Assembly (NCBI GenBank): GCA_900756545.1
Contig: CAAEKO010000030.1
Span: forward strand, 1-20,291
DNA: 20,291 nucleotides
DNA from: Clostridia bacterium
GTDB lineage: Bacteria; Bacillota; Clostridia; UBA1381
Direction of reading: 5' to 3'
Below, one piece after another: positions 5,200 through 14,000 of the stretch. The translations under genes and the position numbers were made by a program. A model generated the notes under the pieces. That model was given only the letters and a program-made list of their open reading frames with translations. It was not told the origin of the DNA and searched no databases. Position 1 is the first letter of the stretch, and every line of letters starts with the position of its first letter.

Positions 5200-5232
5200 C
5201 AAAAAAATTCCTGTAGTATAAAATACTACAGG
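5200..5232 (-). terminator. riboswitch-controlled terminator upstream of ribU
   Basis: A perfect 10-bp stem CCTGTAGTAT / ATACTACAGG with a 3-nt loop (5210-5232), followed on the minus strand by AATTTTTTTGC. It sits between the FMN aptamer and the ribosome binding site. The stem base GCCCTG (minus strand of 5229-5234) is complementary to CAGGGC in the aptamer 5' strand (5344-5349), a possible alternative helix. Confidence 0.85.
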
Positions 5233-5244
5233 GCAAAAAAGACC

Positions 5245-5354
5245 GTCTTCTTTCATCCGGACTTTGACCGTCGGTCCCGGAATCACACCGGGTCAACCCA
5301 TTGAGGCTCGTGGACTTTTACCACCGGTAGGGACTTTCACCCTGCCCTGAAGAT
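5245..5354 (-). ncRNA. FMN riboswitch (RFN element)
   Basis: Read on the minus strand it starts ATCTTCAGGGCAGGGTGAAA, continues with CCTACCGGTGG, CACGAGCC, GGTTGACCCGGTGTGATTCC and GTCAAAGTCCGGATGAAAGA, and closes with GAAGAC. ATCTTC and GAAGAC form the P1 stem. All the invariant RFN blocks are present. With the terminator downstream, FMN binding should stop transcription of ribU when flavin is plentiful. Confidence 0.97.
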
Positions 5355-5366
5355 ACATCTTTTAAT

Positions 5367-5395
5367 ATTATACTCCTCTTCTCGGAAAAAATCAA
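5367..5395 (-). promoter_or_regulatory. promoter of the FMN riboswitch / ribU transcript
   Basis: On the minus strand TTGATT (5390-5395), 17 nt, TATAAT (5367-5372), about 13 nt upstream of the aptamer. Confidence 0.75.
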
Positions 5396-5424
5396 TAGGG
5401 AATTTAAGATTATGTGTCCTAATT

Positions 5425-5643
5425 TTATTTTTGCTGTTCGTCAGCGTTTTCCCTTAATGTCGTGTCTTTATACCTCTCGCAATATTCAGCGCCCCGCATC
5501 CTTATGCAGCAAGGAAGATAGTCACATTCTTCACACCCGCATTATTTCAGTTTTCCATTCTCATCCTTATGTATGCCTTTTCCCGAACAATTTCTTCCCC
5601 AATATCCCGGCATGAAACCAATTCTTGTTATTTCATTAAGCAT
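5425..5643 (-). pseudogene. small cysteine-rich protein gene with an in-frame TAA
   Basis: From ATG 5643 (AAGGAG 9 nt upstream, 5653-5658) the frame reads MLNEITRIGFMPGYWGRNCS with GKGIHKDENGKLK, then TAA at 5542-5544 (codon 34), and continues without another stop as CGCEECDYLPCCIRMRGAEY and CERYKD until TAA 5425-5427. The two halves join into one plausible 72-residue protein with seven Cys (19, 35, 37, 40, 45, 46, 55), suggestive of a small zinc- or metal-binding protein. A GAA to TAA change would explain the stop. I do not recognise the family. The stop is TAA, so selenocysteine recoding does not apply. Its neighbour at 5753 is also broken. A sequencing error is the alternative. Confidence 0.6.
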
Positions 5644-5659
5644 GGCTTTATTCTCCTTA

Positions 5660-5740
5660 AACTCTATACAAACTAATATTAGTCCCATTTTAACACATAA
5701 TAGTTATAAATTTGAGAAGTACTCATTTTAGTCCGCATTA
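5660..5740. promoter_or_regulatory. palindromic intergenic region between two divergent broken genes
   Basis: The divergent gap (5644-5752) has a perfect 12-bp palindrome ACTAATATTAGT (5672-5683). A second short palindrome AGTACT sits near 5719, inside GAGAAGTACTC, and TTAGTCC occurs twice on the plus strand (near 5680 and 5729). These are candidate operators for the XRE regulator encoded at 5753. I see no clear consensus promoter in either direction. Confidence 0.4.
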
Positions 5741-5752
5741 AGGAGAAAAAAT

Positions 5753-5991
5753 ATGAAAGAGCAAAAAATTAAGCAAGATAAAATCTGCATAGGACAAAAT
5801 ATCCGGCGAATCAGAAAGGAAAAAAACATCAGACCAGTCGATATTGTCAAAAGCATGCAGTTGATGAGCGTAGATATTACAAGAGAATCTTTTGTAAAAA
5901 TTGAAAGAGGGACTCAGCATATTATGCCACGCAGTTAAAAGCATTAAAAGACGTTTTAGACACATCCTACGATGAACTTCTAAAATCGTAA
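5753..5991 (+). pseudogene. XRE-family HTH regulator with a 1-nt frameshift
   Basis: ATG 5753 follows AGGAG by 7 nt. Frame 1 gives GQNIRRIRKEKNIRPVDIV and ESFVKIERGTQHI, a Cro/C1-type helix-turn-helix, then ends at a spurious stop after MPRS. Restoring one base near 5921-5924 (ATT to ATTT) joins it to YATQLKALKDVLDTSYDELL-KS, ending at TAA 5989-5991. The I-E-R-G-x-Q-x-I-x-A-x-Q-L-x-A-L-x-D-V-L-x-x-x-Y-D-E-L run is the normal end of such HTH domains, so the intact protein would be about 80 aa. Either a recent pseudogene or an assembly error. It is divergent from the broken Cys-rich gene and may have regulated it. Confidence 0.8.
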
Positions 5992-6017
5992 CCATTTACA
6001 AATCTGCAAATTCACTC

Positions 6018-6045
6018 TTGCAAGTCCTGGAATTTATGGTATAAT
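6018..6045 (+). promoter_or_regulatory. promoter of the DhuI-type isomerase gene
   Basis: TTGCAA (6018-6023), 16 nt, TATAAT (6040-6045), with the start codon 31 nt downstream. The gene has its own promoter opposite in direction to the lyase operon. Confidence 0.75.
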
Positions 6046-6076
6046 AAGAGTATAAATCAAAAAGGAGTGTTACACA

Positions 6077-6712
6077 TTGAAAATCGCTTTGATTAACGAA
6101 AACAGCCAAGCGGCAAAAAACAGTATTATTTACAATACCCTGAAAAAGGTTGTTGAGCCTATGGGTCATGAGGTTTGCAACTACGGGATGTATTCTGCAG
6201 AGGATAATGAGCAATTAACTTATGTTCAGGTGGGTATCCTGACGGCGATCCTGATCAATTCCGGCGCGGCGGATTTCGTCGTAACCGGCTGCGGTACAGG
6301 CGAGGGCGCTATGCTGGCCTGCAATTCCTTCCCGAAGGTACTCTGCGGGCACGTGACCAACGCGCTGGACGCTTACCTGTTCTCTCAGGTAAACGACGGC
6401 AACGCCATCGCTATTCCTTATGCACAGGGCTTCGGGTGGGGTGCGGAGCTGAATCTGGAATATACCTTTGAAAAACTATTCTCCACGCCGGGCGGCGGCG
6501 GCTACCCGAAGGAACGGGTAGAGCCGGAACAGCGCAACAAGAAAATCCTGGACAAGGTAAAAGAGGTTACCCACCGGGATTTATTGGACATCCTGCCCCA
6601 GTTGGATCAGGATTTAGTCAAGGGTGCGGTTGCCGGAAAGCAGTTCCAGGAGCTGTTCTTCAAAAACTGCAAATGCGACAAAATGGCTGAATACATCAAA
6701 ACCTTGCTGTAA
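6077..6712 (+). CDS. dhuI: RpiB/LacA/LacB-family isomerase, DhuI-type (4-deoxy-L-threo-5-hexosulose-uronate ketol-isomerase)
   Basis: 211 aa from TTG 6077 (AAGGAG 9 nt upstream). The RpiB-fold core has MKIALINENSQAAKN at the N-terminus and ADFVVTGCGTGEGAMLACNS around residues 66-84, with the family's catalytic-type Cys at 72. An extra C-terminal segment (GGGGYPKERVEPEQRN onward, about residue 129) is absent from ordinary 150-aa RpiB. This longer form matches, from memory, DhuI of streptococcal glycosaminoglycan clusters, which isomerises the ring-opened unsaturated uronate released by polysaccharide lyases. The convergent neighbour is a heparinase-family lyase operon, which fits exactly. A generic pentose-phosphate isomerase is less likely. 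No DhuD, kinase or aldolase of the pathway is in the window. Confidence 0.8.
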   Translation: MKIALINENSQAAKNSIIYNTLKKVVEPMGHEVCNYGMYSAEDNEQLTYVQVGILTAILINSGAADFVVTGCGTGEGAMLACNSFPKVLCGHVTNALDAYLFSQVNDGNAIAIPYAQGFGWGAELNLEYTFEKLFSTPGGGGYPKERVEPEQRNKKILDKVKEVTHRDLLDILPQLDQDLVKGAVAGKQFQELFFKNCKCDKMAEYIKTLL

Positions 6713-6716
6713 GCTT

Positions 6717-6748
6717 AAAACAGGCAGTCTGTAGACTGCCTGTTTTTT
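6717..6748. terminator. bidirectional terminator between dhuI and the lyase operon
   Basis: AAAACAGGCAGTC (6717-6729), loop TGTA, GACTGCCTGTTTTTT (6734-6748). The T-run serves dhuI and the A-run gives a U-tract for the minus strand. The lyase stop codon (6747-6749) overlaps its edge. Confidence 0.92.
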
Positions 6749-9700
6749 AATTATCGTTATGGGTAACGGCTTTTCCGGCAGGACGCATATCTTCATCCCA
6801 CACAAACGCTTTCAGCGCCGAACCGGGATTTACAGCCGTTATGCCCTGTTTCAGCCAGAGGGTTTCATATGCCCCCACTGGATGTTTACCGATTTGAACC
6901 TGGACAAGCCGGCCTGCGCCGGTGTATTCCCCTATCGCAAATACCACTGTATGCGCCTTGCCGGACAGGTTCTCAACACAGCCTGTAAACAATGCCGCTG
7001 TCTCGCTTGTTTTGTTCCCGGCAAGCTGCCGCACGCACAAATCGTCCTGATCCGTTTCCATATACATATCCACGTTGTCAAAATAATATTCCCCGGTGTA
7101 GCGGCTGGAACCAATATAGATTTTGTTCAGCGCCACGATTTCGTTGGGCTTTTTCTGCGCGCTTGTATCCTGGGAATAAAACGGCATTCCGTTAATTCTG
7201 CAGGTTCCCGTTTCCGGGTCATAGTCCCCCAGCGGCATTCCCAGATACCCCTTATACATATCACTTTGCACGATCAAATCTATCGCCTGCCGGTTGGTAT
7301 CCATAACCACAGTCACCTGCACCCAGGTATTCTCCTTGACAGTTACCATTGGATTTTTCCCCGGCAAAAACTGAAAGGGCGTTCCCTCTGCAATGGTATA
7401 TCCGAAGGCTCCGTCCGAAAAAACATACATTTTTATTGCGGTTTTCTCCATATTCTGCAAATCCGTCCCAGAAATCGTGATTTCCAGATTGTTGGTGCTG
7501 TGATTGTACTTTTTATATAAGAACTGGGTCTTAAAGACTACCTTACCATAGCAGTCCGCCGTTTGCTTTTGCACCGAGGCCGTGGATAAATATTCATTCG
7601 ATGTACTGAAGTCGTGGTCAATCAGCGCCATACAGCCCCGGCCGTCAACTGTTTCCAGACGCACGTCGCTGCTTCCGCTCATACGCGGCGTCCAGCCGTC
7701 CAGCCCATCGGATTCTTCAAAGTCGCACAGCATCCCGCTGTACTGGTAGGCTGCGCTCCAAAGACTGTCTGTTTCCCCGCACGCCCGGACCCGGATTTCA
7801 TGGGGAGCTTCCGCGCCGTCTTCCAGCAGATACGCACATTCCGTCAATCCGCCGTATTCACAACCGTCAATTTGCAGTGCATAAGCTGCCGCCTGTGGAG
7901 AAGGCGTCCAAGAAATAGAAAGGTCTCTGTTCCTTCTTTCCGTCTGCAGATTATCAGGCAGCTTCGGCGCAGTGGTAAACCGGGCGGTTTCGCTGTCCAC
8001 TATGCTCCCGCCCGCTAAAGTACGAACGACTGCCGAGTATGCCGCCGCTTCTGAAAGCCCGGCAAGCCTATAGCTTGTATCTGTGGTTTGTCCGGCTAAA
8101 CTCCCGTTAACGATAATTTCATAAACGCCTTTTTTATTAGAAGGCGTCCAGGACAGAACCGCCTGTGTATCCGTCACATTGGACACACGCACATTCCCCG
8201 CCGGTAAAAACAGCTCTGCTGTATCGGCTTTTTTCAGCAGACACTGGCTGGAGGCCGGTACTGTAAAGCCTGCTGTGCCGCCTGTTTCCGATACAAGTAT
8301 CGTTTCCTGAAGGCTGCCGCCGATATAAACCTCCCAGTATCCCGGCGTCAAGTCCGCAAAAACACAGTCAGTTTTCTGCTGGGTTTGGAAGGGTATGTCC
8401 GCCTGATTCTTCTCGCCGTTTCGGGAGAAGAAAATCAGCTTATCACCAAACGACGCGCCTACCATTTCCCCAACTGCCTGTTTTTCAGCGGTCAGGGGCG
8501 TAAGGCCCGCATCGCTCATCTGCATCACATTCAGGAAAATATCTTCTTCGCTGGCCGTTTTAGGTGAAATTTGAATTCTCCATTCCCCGCTTTCGGCACA
8601 GGTCAGCGGCCCTCCGGGAAGCGTACCATTATAATTTATTCCGAATACATCAAATTCCGCCCCGATTCCGCCAACCGTTTCGATATTGCTGTTTTCCGGC
8701 AAAACCGCTGTATTTACCAACTGTCCGCCGTTGTGCCGGATCGTTGCAGTATTCCCGTTTACAGAAGGCTGGGTGATGCTGTGTAAAAGCCAGTACTTTT
8801 TATAATCAGGATTGGTGGATTTAACCCTGTCCAGTACGACAAACGCCGCCGGACGGCCTTGCTGCTCCATTGGCACAAACAGCATACTACGCTGGTATTC
8901 AGACACTTTGGTGTTCTGATACGCCTGGGTAAGGTCGCCCTTGATATAGGAATACTGTACTGCCCCAGAATCCTCCCGAATCTCGTGAGCCATGACTTGA
9001 GATACCTTTCTGTCCCCATACAAGACGTCGTCAAAATAGTAAGGCTCCGCGGCGTCAGCAGGCCAGCGCTGGCCGCCGTCATTAGCAACTGCACCGTTTA
9101 AAAACTTCTCTGACGGATCATACACCAGCATACAATTGTGGGCAATGGTCCGTTTGTTGTAGTTTCTATCATGGTCGTCAAAATAGCTTCCGTTTTGTCC
9201 CTCATACACACCGGAATCAATTGCCAGCGCTCCCTTATAAAACAGCTGGAATTGGCCGGTATCCAAATGCTGATGATTGTTAAGCTGATAGCCGCCGATT
9301 TTCATATAAGCAACGGCCGAATTTGCCTCCCAGCCCGTCCGCGCGATTATCGAAGCGTACGGCTCAGAAAAATAGTGGGATTTGGGGAGAATATCCGACC
9401 CAATCCCGGCAGACAAGCTGGAAAACAACACAAGGTCCAAAGTGTTGCTCAGCACCTTTTGTTTGTTTTTCTGTTTTGCATATTCAAACTGGAACATAGG
9501 GTCGGCAAAACAGCTTCCCGCCAGGCCAAGTACGTCCGTTTTCTTCCAATAGCTCCCCAGTCTGGTATATTGGTCGGAATACGTATCCCCGTCTCGGAAA
9601 AGCTGTCCGTCGGGCCGGCGGCCGTAGAGTATGCTGTACGGGATCTTCGCAAGCGCGCCGTCAAATACATCGCCGCAGCCCATAACCTGAAAAATATACT

Positions 9701-11045
9701 GGGCGTACAGCTCATTTACATACCGTCCGGGTCCGTAATCCAGGCCCATGGGATGGAATCCGGCTGGTGACAAGAATTTGCGAAAATCAATATACTCACG
9801 AAAGAACTTTCCTGCTGAAATATCGTAAATCTCGTTTTTGTCCCCATATACCGCTACGCCTGCCGCCAGCAGATTCCGCATGAGCTGAGGGCCGCTGGAA
9901 TGCCCTGTTACAGCCGACCCTACGGCCGGGTAGCTGATTTCCTGTTTTTTCAGCGCCTGCTCCAGTAAGCTGATAAACTGCTCTTTTTCGCCATCGGTAT
10001 ACAAATCATAGCACCAGTCATAGGTCAACGCCGCCGCCTGCAAAACGTCCCCGAAATTATAAATAGAGCCGTAACTGCTGACGTTCTGGGCAGTTTCCAG
10101 ATAAGTAAACATCATCTGCTTTGCCTTTTCGCCATAGGTAGTATCCCGATAGAGCAAATATCGCAATGCACAGGCTTCCGCCGCTGTTCTGACGCCGTCA
10201 TGATATTTGTCTGCCGTCAGCGTCGCAGCGTCCTCCGCAGAATACCTGTCGCTTTCCACCACTGCTCGGGTGTATGTTTTGGCTTCGTCCGTCCCATAGG
10301 TTTCTATTTTTGTGCGGAGGGCTTCGGCCTTTTCAGGGTTCACATACAGCCGGGGATGCGCCTCTGATGGACGGGCCAGTTCACTGACGCCCATCGAACT
10401 AATCTGGTATGTTCCGGTGTTTTCTTTTGTACGAATCAATAGCCCATCAATGCATTCCGCATCAAAGAACAGCGGACAGCACAGGCGCTTGACCGCACCC
10501 GTACTGCCTGTGTATTGTTCGCCGGTTTTTCCCGCAAACTGGCTGCCCGCCAGATAATAGTCCACCATTTTTGTTTCTGTATCACAGGATATTTTTAAAG
10601 TATACGTTGTAGACTGCTGTAGCTTTTCACCCGGGACGGGATTGCCGCCTAAATAAAATGTCCCGTCCTTGCTAACAGAAAAAGCGGCAACCTCCTGTTC
10701 TCCCTGCATTATAGCGATATCCAGACTATTCGCCGCCTGCACATTTCCAGCATAGGAAAATTCAACCTCCGCATAGACCTTTCCCTTTTGCGGATCGAAA
10801 TTCCGGATCAAACGAAGCGGCTTGAAATCTGTATAATCATTATCCCTTAAAACCAGCTTGCCAGAGGATATGCTGATCTGGCTTTTCGACATACCGGAGG
10901 TTACTTCTTCTACCGTCCACTCCTCACTGCCGCGGATGTCCTCTATTGCCGCATACTTAAATATTTCATAGACATTTTCATACGCGTAGGCTTTGCCTGT
11001 ACATAACAGCAGACCTACCAATATGCACACAGCCGCTTTTTTCAT
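6747..11045 (-). CDS. secreted multidomain heparinase II/III-family polysaccharide lyase with FN3 domains
   Basis: 1432 aa from ATG 11045, 6 nt after GGAG; an ATG four codons upstream lacks a ribosome binding site. A signal peptide (MKKAAVCILVGLLLCTGKAYA) is followed by a jelly-roll module (about 30-220), an alpha-helical toroid (about 230-530, opening HPRLYVNPEKAEALRTKIE), and the beta-sheet heparinase II/III domain (about 560-920). That domain contains NNHQHLDTGQFQLFYKGALA, then IDSGVY (about 589-614) and KRTIAHNCM. Two FN3 domains follow (about 950-1025 and 1030-1095), then a second jelly-roll (about 1105-1330) and a C-terminal beta module ending KAFVWDEDMRPAG. Such enzymes cleave uronic-acid polysaccharides by beta-elimination. 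No SLH, dockerin or LPXTG anchor is visible. It is last in the operon, 15 nt after the preceding stop. Substrate unknown. Confidence 0.85.
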   Translation of the reverse strand: MKKAAVCILVGLLLCTGKAYAYENVYEIFKYAAIEDIRGSEEWTVEEVTSGMSKSQISISSGKLVLRDNDYTDFKPLRLIRNFDPQKGKVYAEVEFSYAGNVQAANSLDIAIMQGEQEVAAFSVSKDGTFYLGGNPVPGEKLQQSTTYTLKISCDTETKMVDYYLAGSQFAGKTGEQYTGSTGAVKRLCCPLFFDAECIDGLLIRTKENTGTYQISSMGVSELARPSEAHPRLYVNPEKAEALRTKIETYGTDEAKTYTRAVVESDRYSAEDAATLTADKYHDGVRTAAEACALRYLLYRDTTYGEKAKQMMFTYLETAQNVSSYGSIYNFGDVLQAAALTYDWCYDLYTDGEKEQFISLLEQALKKQEISYPAVGSAVTGHSSGPQLMRNLLAAGVAVYGDKNEIYDISAGKFFREYIDFRKFLSPAGFHPMGLDYGPGRYVNELYAQYIFQVMGCGDVFDGALAKIPYSILYGRRPDGQLFRDGDTYSDQYTRLGSYWKKTDVLGLAGSCFADPMFQFEYAKQKNKQKVLSNTLDLVLFSSLSAGIGSDILPKSHYFSEPYASIIARTGWEANSAVAYMKIGGYQLNNHQHLDTGQFQLFYKGALAIDSGVYEGQNGSYFDDHDRNYNKRTIAHNCMLVYDPSEKFLNGAVANDGGQRWPADAAEPYYFDDVLYGDRKVSQVMAHEIREDSGAVQYSYIKGDLTQAYQNTKVSEYQRSMLFVPMEQQGRPAAFVVLDRVKSTNPDYKKYWLLHSITQPSVNGNTATIRHNGGQLVNTAVLPENSNIETVGGIGAEFDVFGINYNGTLPGGPLTCAESGEWRIQISPKTASEEDIFLNVMQMSDAGLTPLTAEKQAVGEMVGASFGDKLIFFSRNGEKNQADIPFQTQQKTDCVFADLTPGYWEVYIGGSLQETILVSETGGTAGFTVPASSQCLLKKADTAELFLPAGNVRVSNVTDTQAVLSWTPSNKKGVYEIIVNGSLAGQTTDTSYRLAGLSEAAAYSAVVRTLAGGSIVDSETARFTTAPKLPDNLQTERRNRDLSISWTPSPQAAAYALQIDGCEYGGLTECAYLLEDGAEAPHEIRVRACGETDSLWSAAYQYSGMLCDFEESDGLDGWTPRMSGSSDVRLETVDGRGCMALIDHDFSTSNEYLSTASVQKQTADCYGKVVFKTQFLYKKYNHSTNNLEITISGTDLQNMEKTAIKMYVFSDGAFGYTIAEGTPFQFLPGKNPMVTVKENTWVQVTVVMDTNRQAIDLIVQSDMYKGYLGMPLGDYDPETGTCRINGMPFYSQDTSAQKKPNEIVALNKIYIGSSRYTGEYYFDNVDMYMETDQDDLCVRQLAGNKTSETAALFTGCVENLSGKAHTVVFAIGEYTGAGRLVQVQIGKHPVGAYETLWLKQGITAVNPGSALKAFVWDEDMRPAGKAVTHNDN

Positions 11046-11060
11046 AAAAGTCTCCATTTC

Positions 11061-14000
11061 TTAGTTCTTGACCAGACCGATCCAGTCTACATTCCAGCTT
11101 CCGCTAAGACTCCCTAGCTTAAATTCATATTCACCCGGCTCCAGATAGATTCCAGCGCCGATCCGCATAGTTTTCCATTCAGACTCCTCAGAGCCCCATC
11201 CGGCTGTGATTGGGCAAACGTATTTGCCGTAGAAATCACCAAGGGACACTGTCTTGATCGTCTCAATATCCGTCAGCCAAGCCACATAGCACATCAGGAA
11301 ATCATAGACGCCGGCTTCGTCAATCTTAATTTTATAGGTAACCTCGTCAGTTGGGTTATTTAAAGTCGTCAAACCAGCGCCGCCGGACATAAATTTCCGA
11401 GTACTGTACACTGCGGCGCCGCCTACGTTCTTTGCAAAGTTCTCCGCCTCAATAAATGCGGCAGCAGACGCCTTTGCGGCGGACTGATCTTCAACAACCT
11501 CCGCTTTACACTCTAAGACAGGAATCGTAGTCATCGTAACACTGTACTCGGTTCCGCCCGTCGCGGCAATCACTATATCTTTGCTGAGTGTAGCAATTTC
11601 ACCCTCGATCATATTGTTCAGATTCAGGCCTTTCGTCACCTTCTGTATCTTATACCGTCCAGCCTCTATCGGCAGCGTGCCGTTCATGACCAGATTACCG
11701 TCCGCATCTACATAGGATTCATAGGTTAAATCCTTACTTACGCCGTCTAGAGTGAAATGTATTATAACATCCTGCCCCCGTTCTCCCGGCATTGGCTTGT
11801 TGTTCAAAACAAACGCATAGTCGTCCTTATCCATGGTCAGAATTAGCTTATCAGCTTGATTATCCGATATCACACCGATAGAAGCGCTCAGTTCCCGGCC
11901 TTTCTTATCTGTGATTGAAGTGATTTCTGAAATGTATTCATTGCCTTTCCCGATGGTAACTGTATTATCATCCTCAACAGAAACACCCAACTCATCTTTG
12001 CCCATAACCACGGAACAGGTGCTTTCGCTTTCAGCCAGAACCTTACCTTCTTTTACAAGACGCCTGCCGCTAGCCAGCATGATGGTCTCATCATTATAAA
12101 CCACAGCCGCACCGTCAAACTCAATGTTCCCGGCAGCGACCTGTTCATCGGTTAGGTTGACTAGTACGGTCGTGCCGTCTTCAAACTGCAGTTCCATATA
12201 GCTGCCATGATCCTGCTGCTTGATATACTGTGCCTGATCATTTTTCGTATGCACATCCAATGTTGTCACCATCTTGGTCTGGGGCATTTTCTCTGTTTCA
12301 AACCATACGCGCTTTTGTACAGGGCTGTTCGCAAAGTTTCCTCTTGCCGGGATATGTATTAAATCCGGCCCGGAGAAGATATTGCTATAGTATCCATCGA
12401 CCTTTGCCGGATACTGCACCTTCGCATCCAAAACAGCCTTACCCTGCACGATCCTTGCGCCATTGCCTTCTTCGTACAGGCTAATGTCTTCCTGCGCATT
12501 GAGCCACCACTCAAATACAGATCCGCCGGCTTTGTTTGTTTTCAGGTCGTCAATAACTACAAACGCATCCGGGCGGACGTAAATGATATGTCGTACAGCC
12601 TTATCCAGCGTCTCATAGGCTTGTGCCGCATCACCGGAAATCAGGTCAAAGTCCGGGTGATTTAAAAAATCGATAAACTTCCCTTTTGCATTCATACTGC
12701 CATTGACCTGCCCGTTGCCGCCGTCTGTGGTAATGGAATTATGGGCATAGGTTTTCCGGGTATAGCCCAAATCGTGCTCACTGTAGTAAGCGTCGTAATA
12801 ACCGCTGTCGATCGCCAGTCGTTCCCCATATGCCTGGATTGCAAAGCTATTCTGGTCAGCGTGAGCATGGTTGAAGGAACCAAATTGGCTGGACCGGAAA
12901 TACAGTGATACCCGGTTGGGGTCGATCAGGTCAGAATGGAGCGCAGCCTGCCCAACATCCTTAAACTGTTTGCTTCGAGGCCAGCTTGTAGGCTTTTTCA
13001 CTTCGATCTCATCCAAGTGTGGTTTGAGCAATAGTTTGATATCCTGATTGACTGGCGCGATTTCCTCATAAGCCCATTTCGCATAGCCATCCCTATACTG
13101 GTTGGCAATATAACTCAAAATCTCCACAGAATAATTCGTTGCCGGGACATAACTTTCATCACCGAATACCCCAATACTTCCCTTCGGCAGCATGTAAATT
13201 GGGAAATACATTTCATTGTGGGCATATGCCTTTTGATGAAGGTCAAAAATCCCAGCCTGTTGCAGCACAGCCGCCAGATCCTTCCAGGCCGGAGAGCTGT
13301 ACTGCCAATAGCCCACACCCTGGGACCAGCCGCCATCCTCGTTTGACCAAGGCGGCAATACGTTTGCGTATCTGGGAATGATCTTTCTAAGCCAATCTTC
13401 TGCCTCTGGAATTTCGCCCATGGTTGCTACCGCAATAATACCAATGAAGCCGAACGCCGTAAATCCGTGGGAATCATACGGTGATGTATTCAGACTATCT
13501 AACAGATACGCCATGGTGTTGGTACGGGTCTGCACCATCTTTAAAACCGTGCTTCGTTCCTGTTCGCTCATCAGGTCGTAGAACCAATCCAAGCCCATAG
13601 CCGCATTCATTGCGACGCTGCGGTGCAGCTGATCCTGGTTCTTATAGGACGTCGGCCCTTCGGTATCCCAGCTGGCCAGTTCTAAAATAGCTTTCACACC
13701 AAACCGTCCGATTTCCTTGTCGCCTCTGACCAGATAAACCATAGCTGCGTTTTGGATGATATCGTACATTCTGTTCACATCACGGCCCATCTGGCTATGT
13801 ATCAAGCTCTTTTCAACGACGTCCGTTGCAGTGACAGGCGCTGGTTCCGCCGGCAGTGGGTTCTGCATCGCGATCCGTACCTTTTCTTCACAGACATCAA
13901 TGATCGGCTTTCCTTTTTCTGATTCCGCAAAAGCACGGAATTCCTGTAAGTTATCCTGCGTAGCCCAGATGCGCGGATGGGTTTTGGGAACCCGTTTCAG

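Noticed and set aside
5542..5544. Stop codon recoding as selenocysteine in the Cys-rich gene
   Set aside because: The codon is TAA, not TGA, and no SECIS-like stem-loop directly follows.
5412..5615. Plus-strand 67-aa ORF
   Set aside because: It is antisense to the Cys-rich minus-strand frame, has no ribosome binding site, and its composition is that of a shadow ORF.
7614..9770. Plus-strand ORFs of 70-210 aa opposite the large lyase genes
   Set aside because: They are antisense shadows of confidently assigned long genes and lack ribosome binding sites and recognisable domains.
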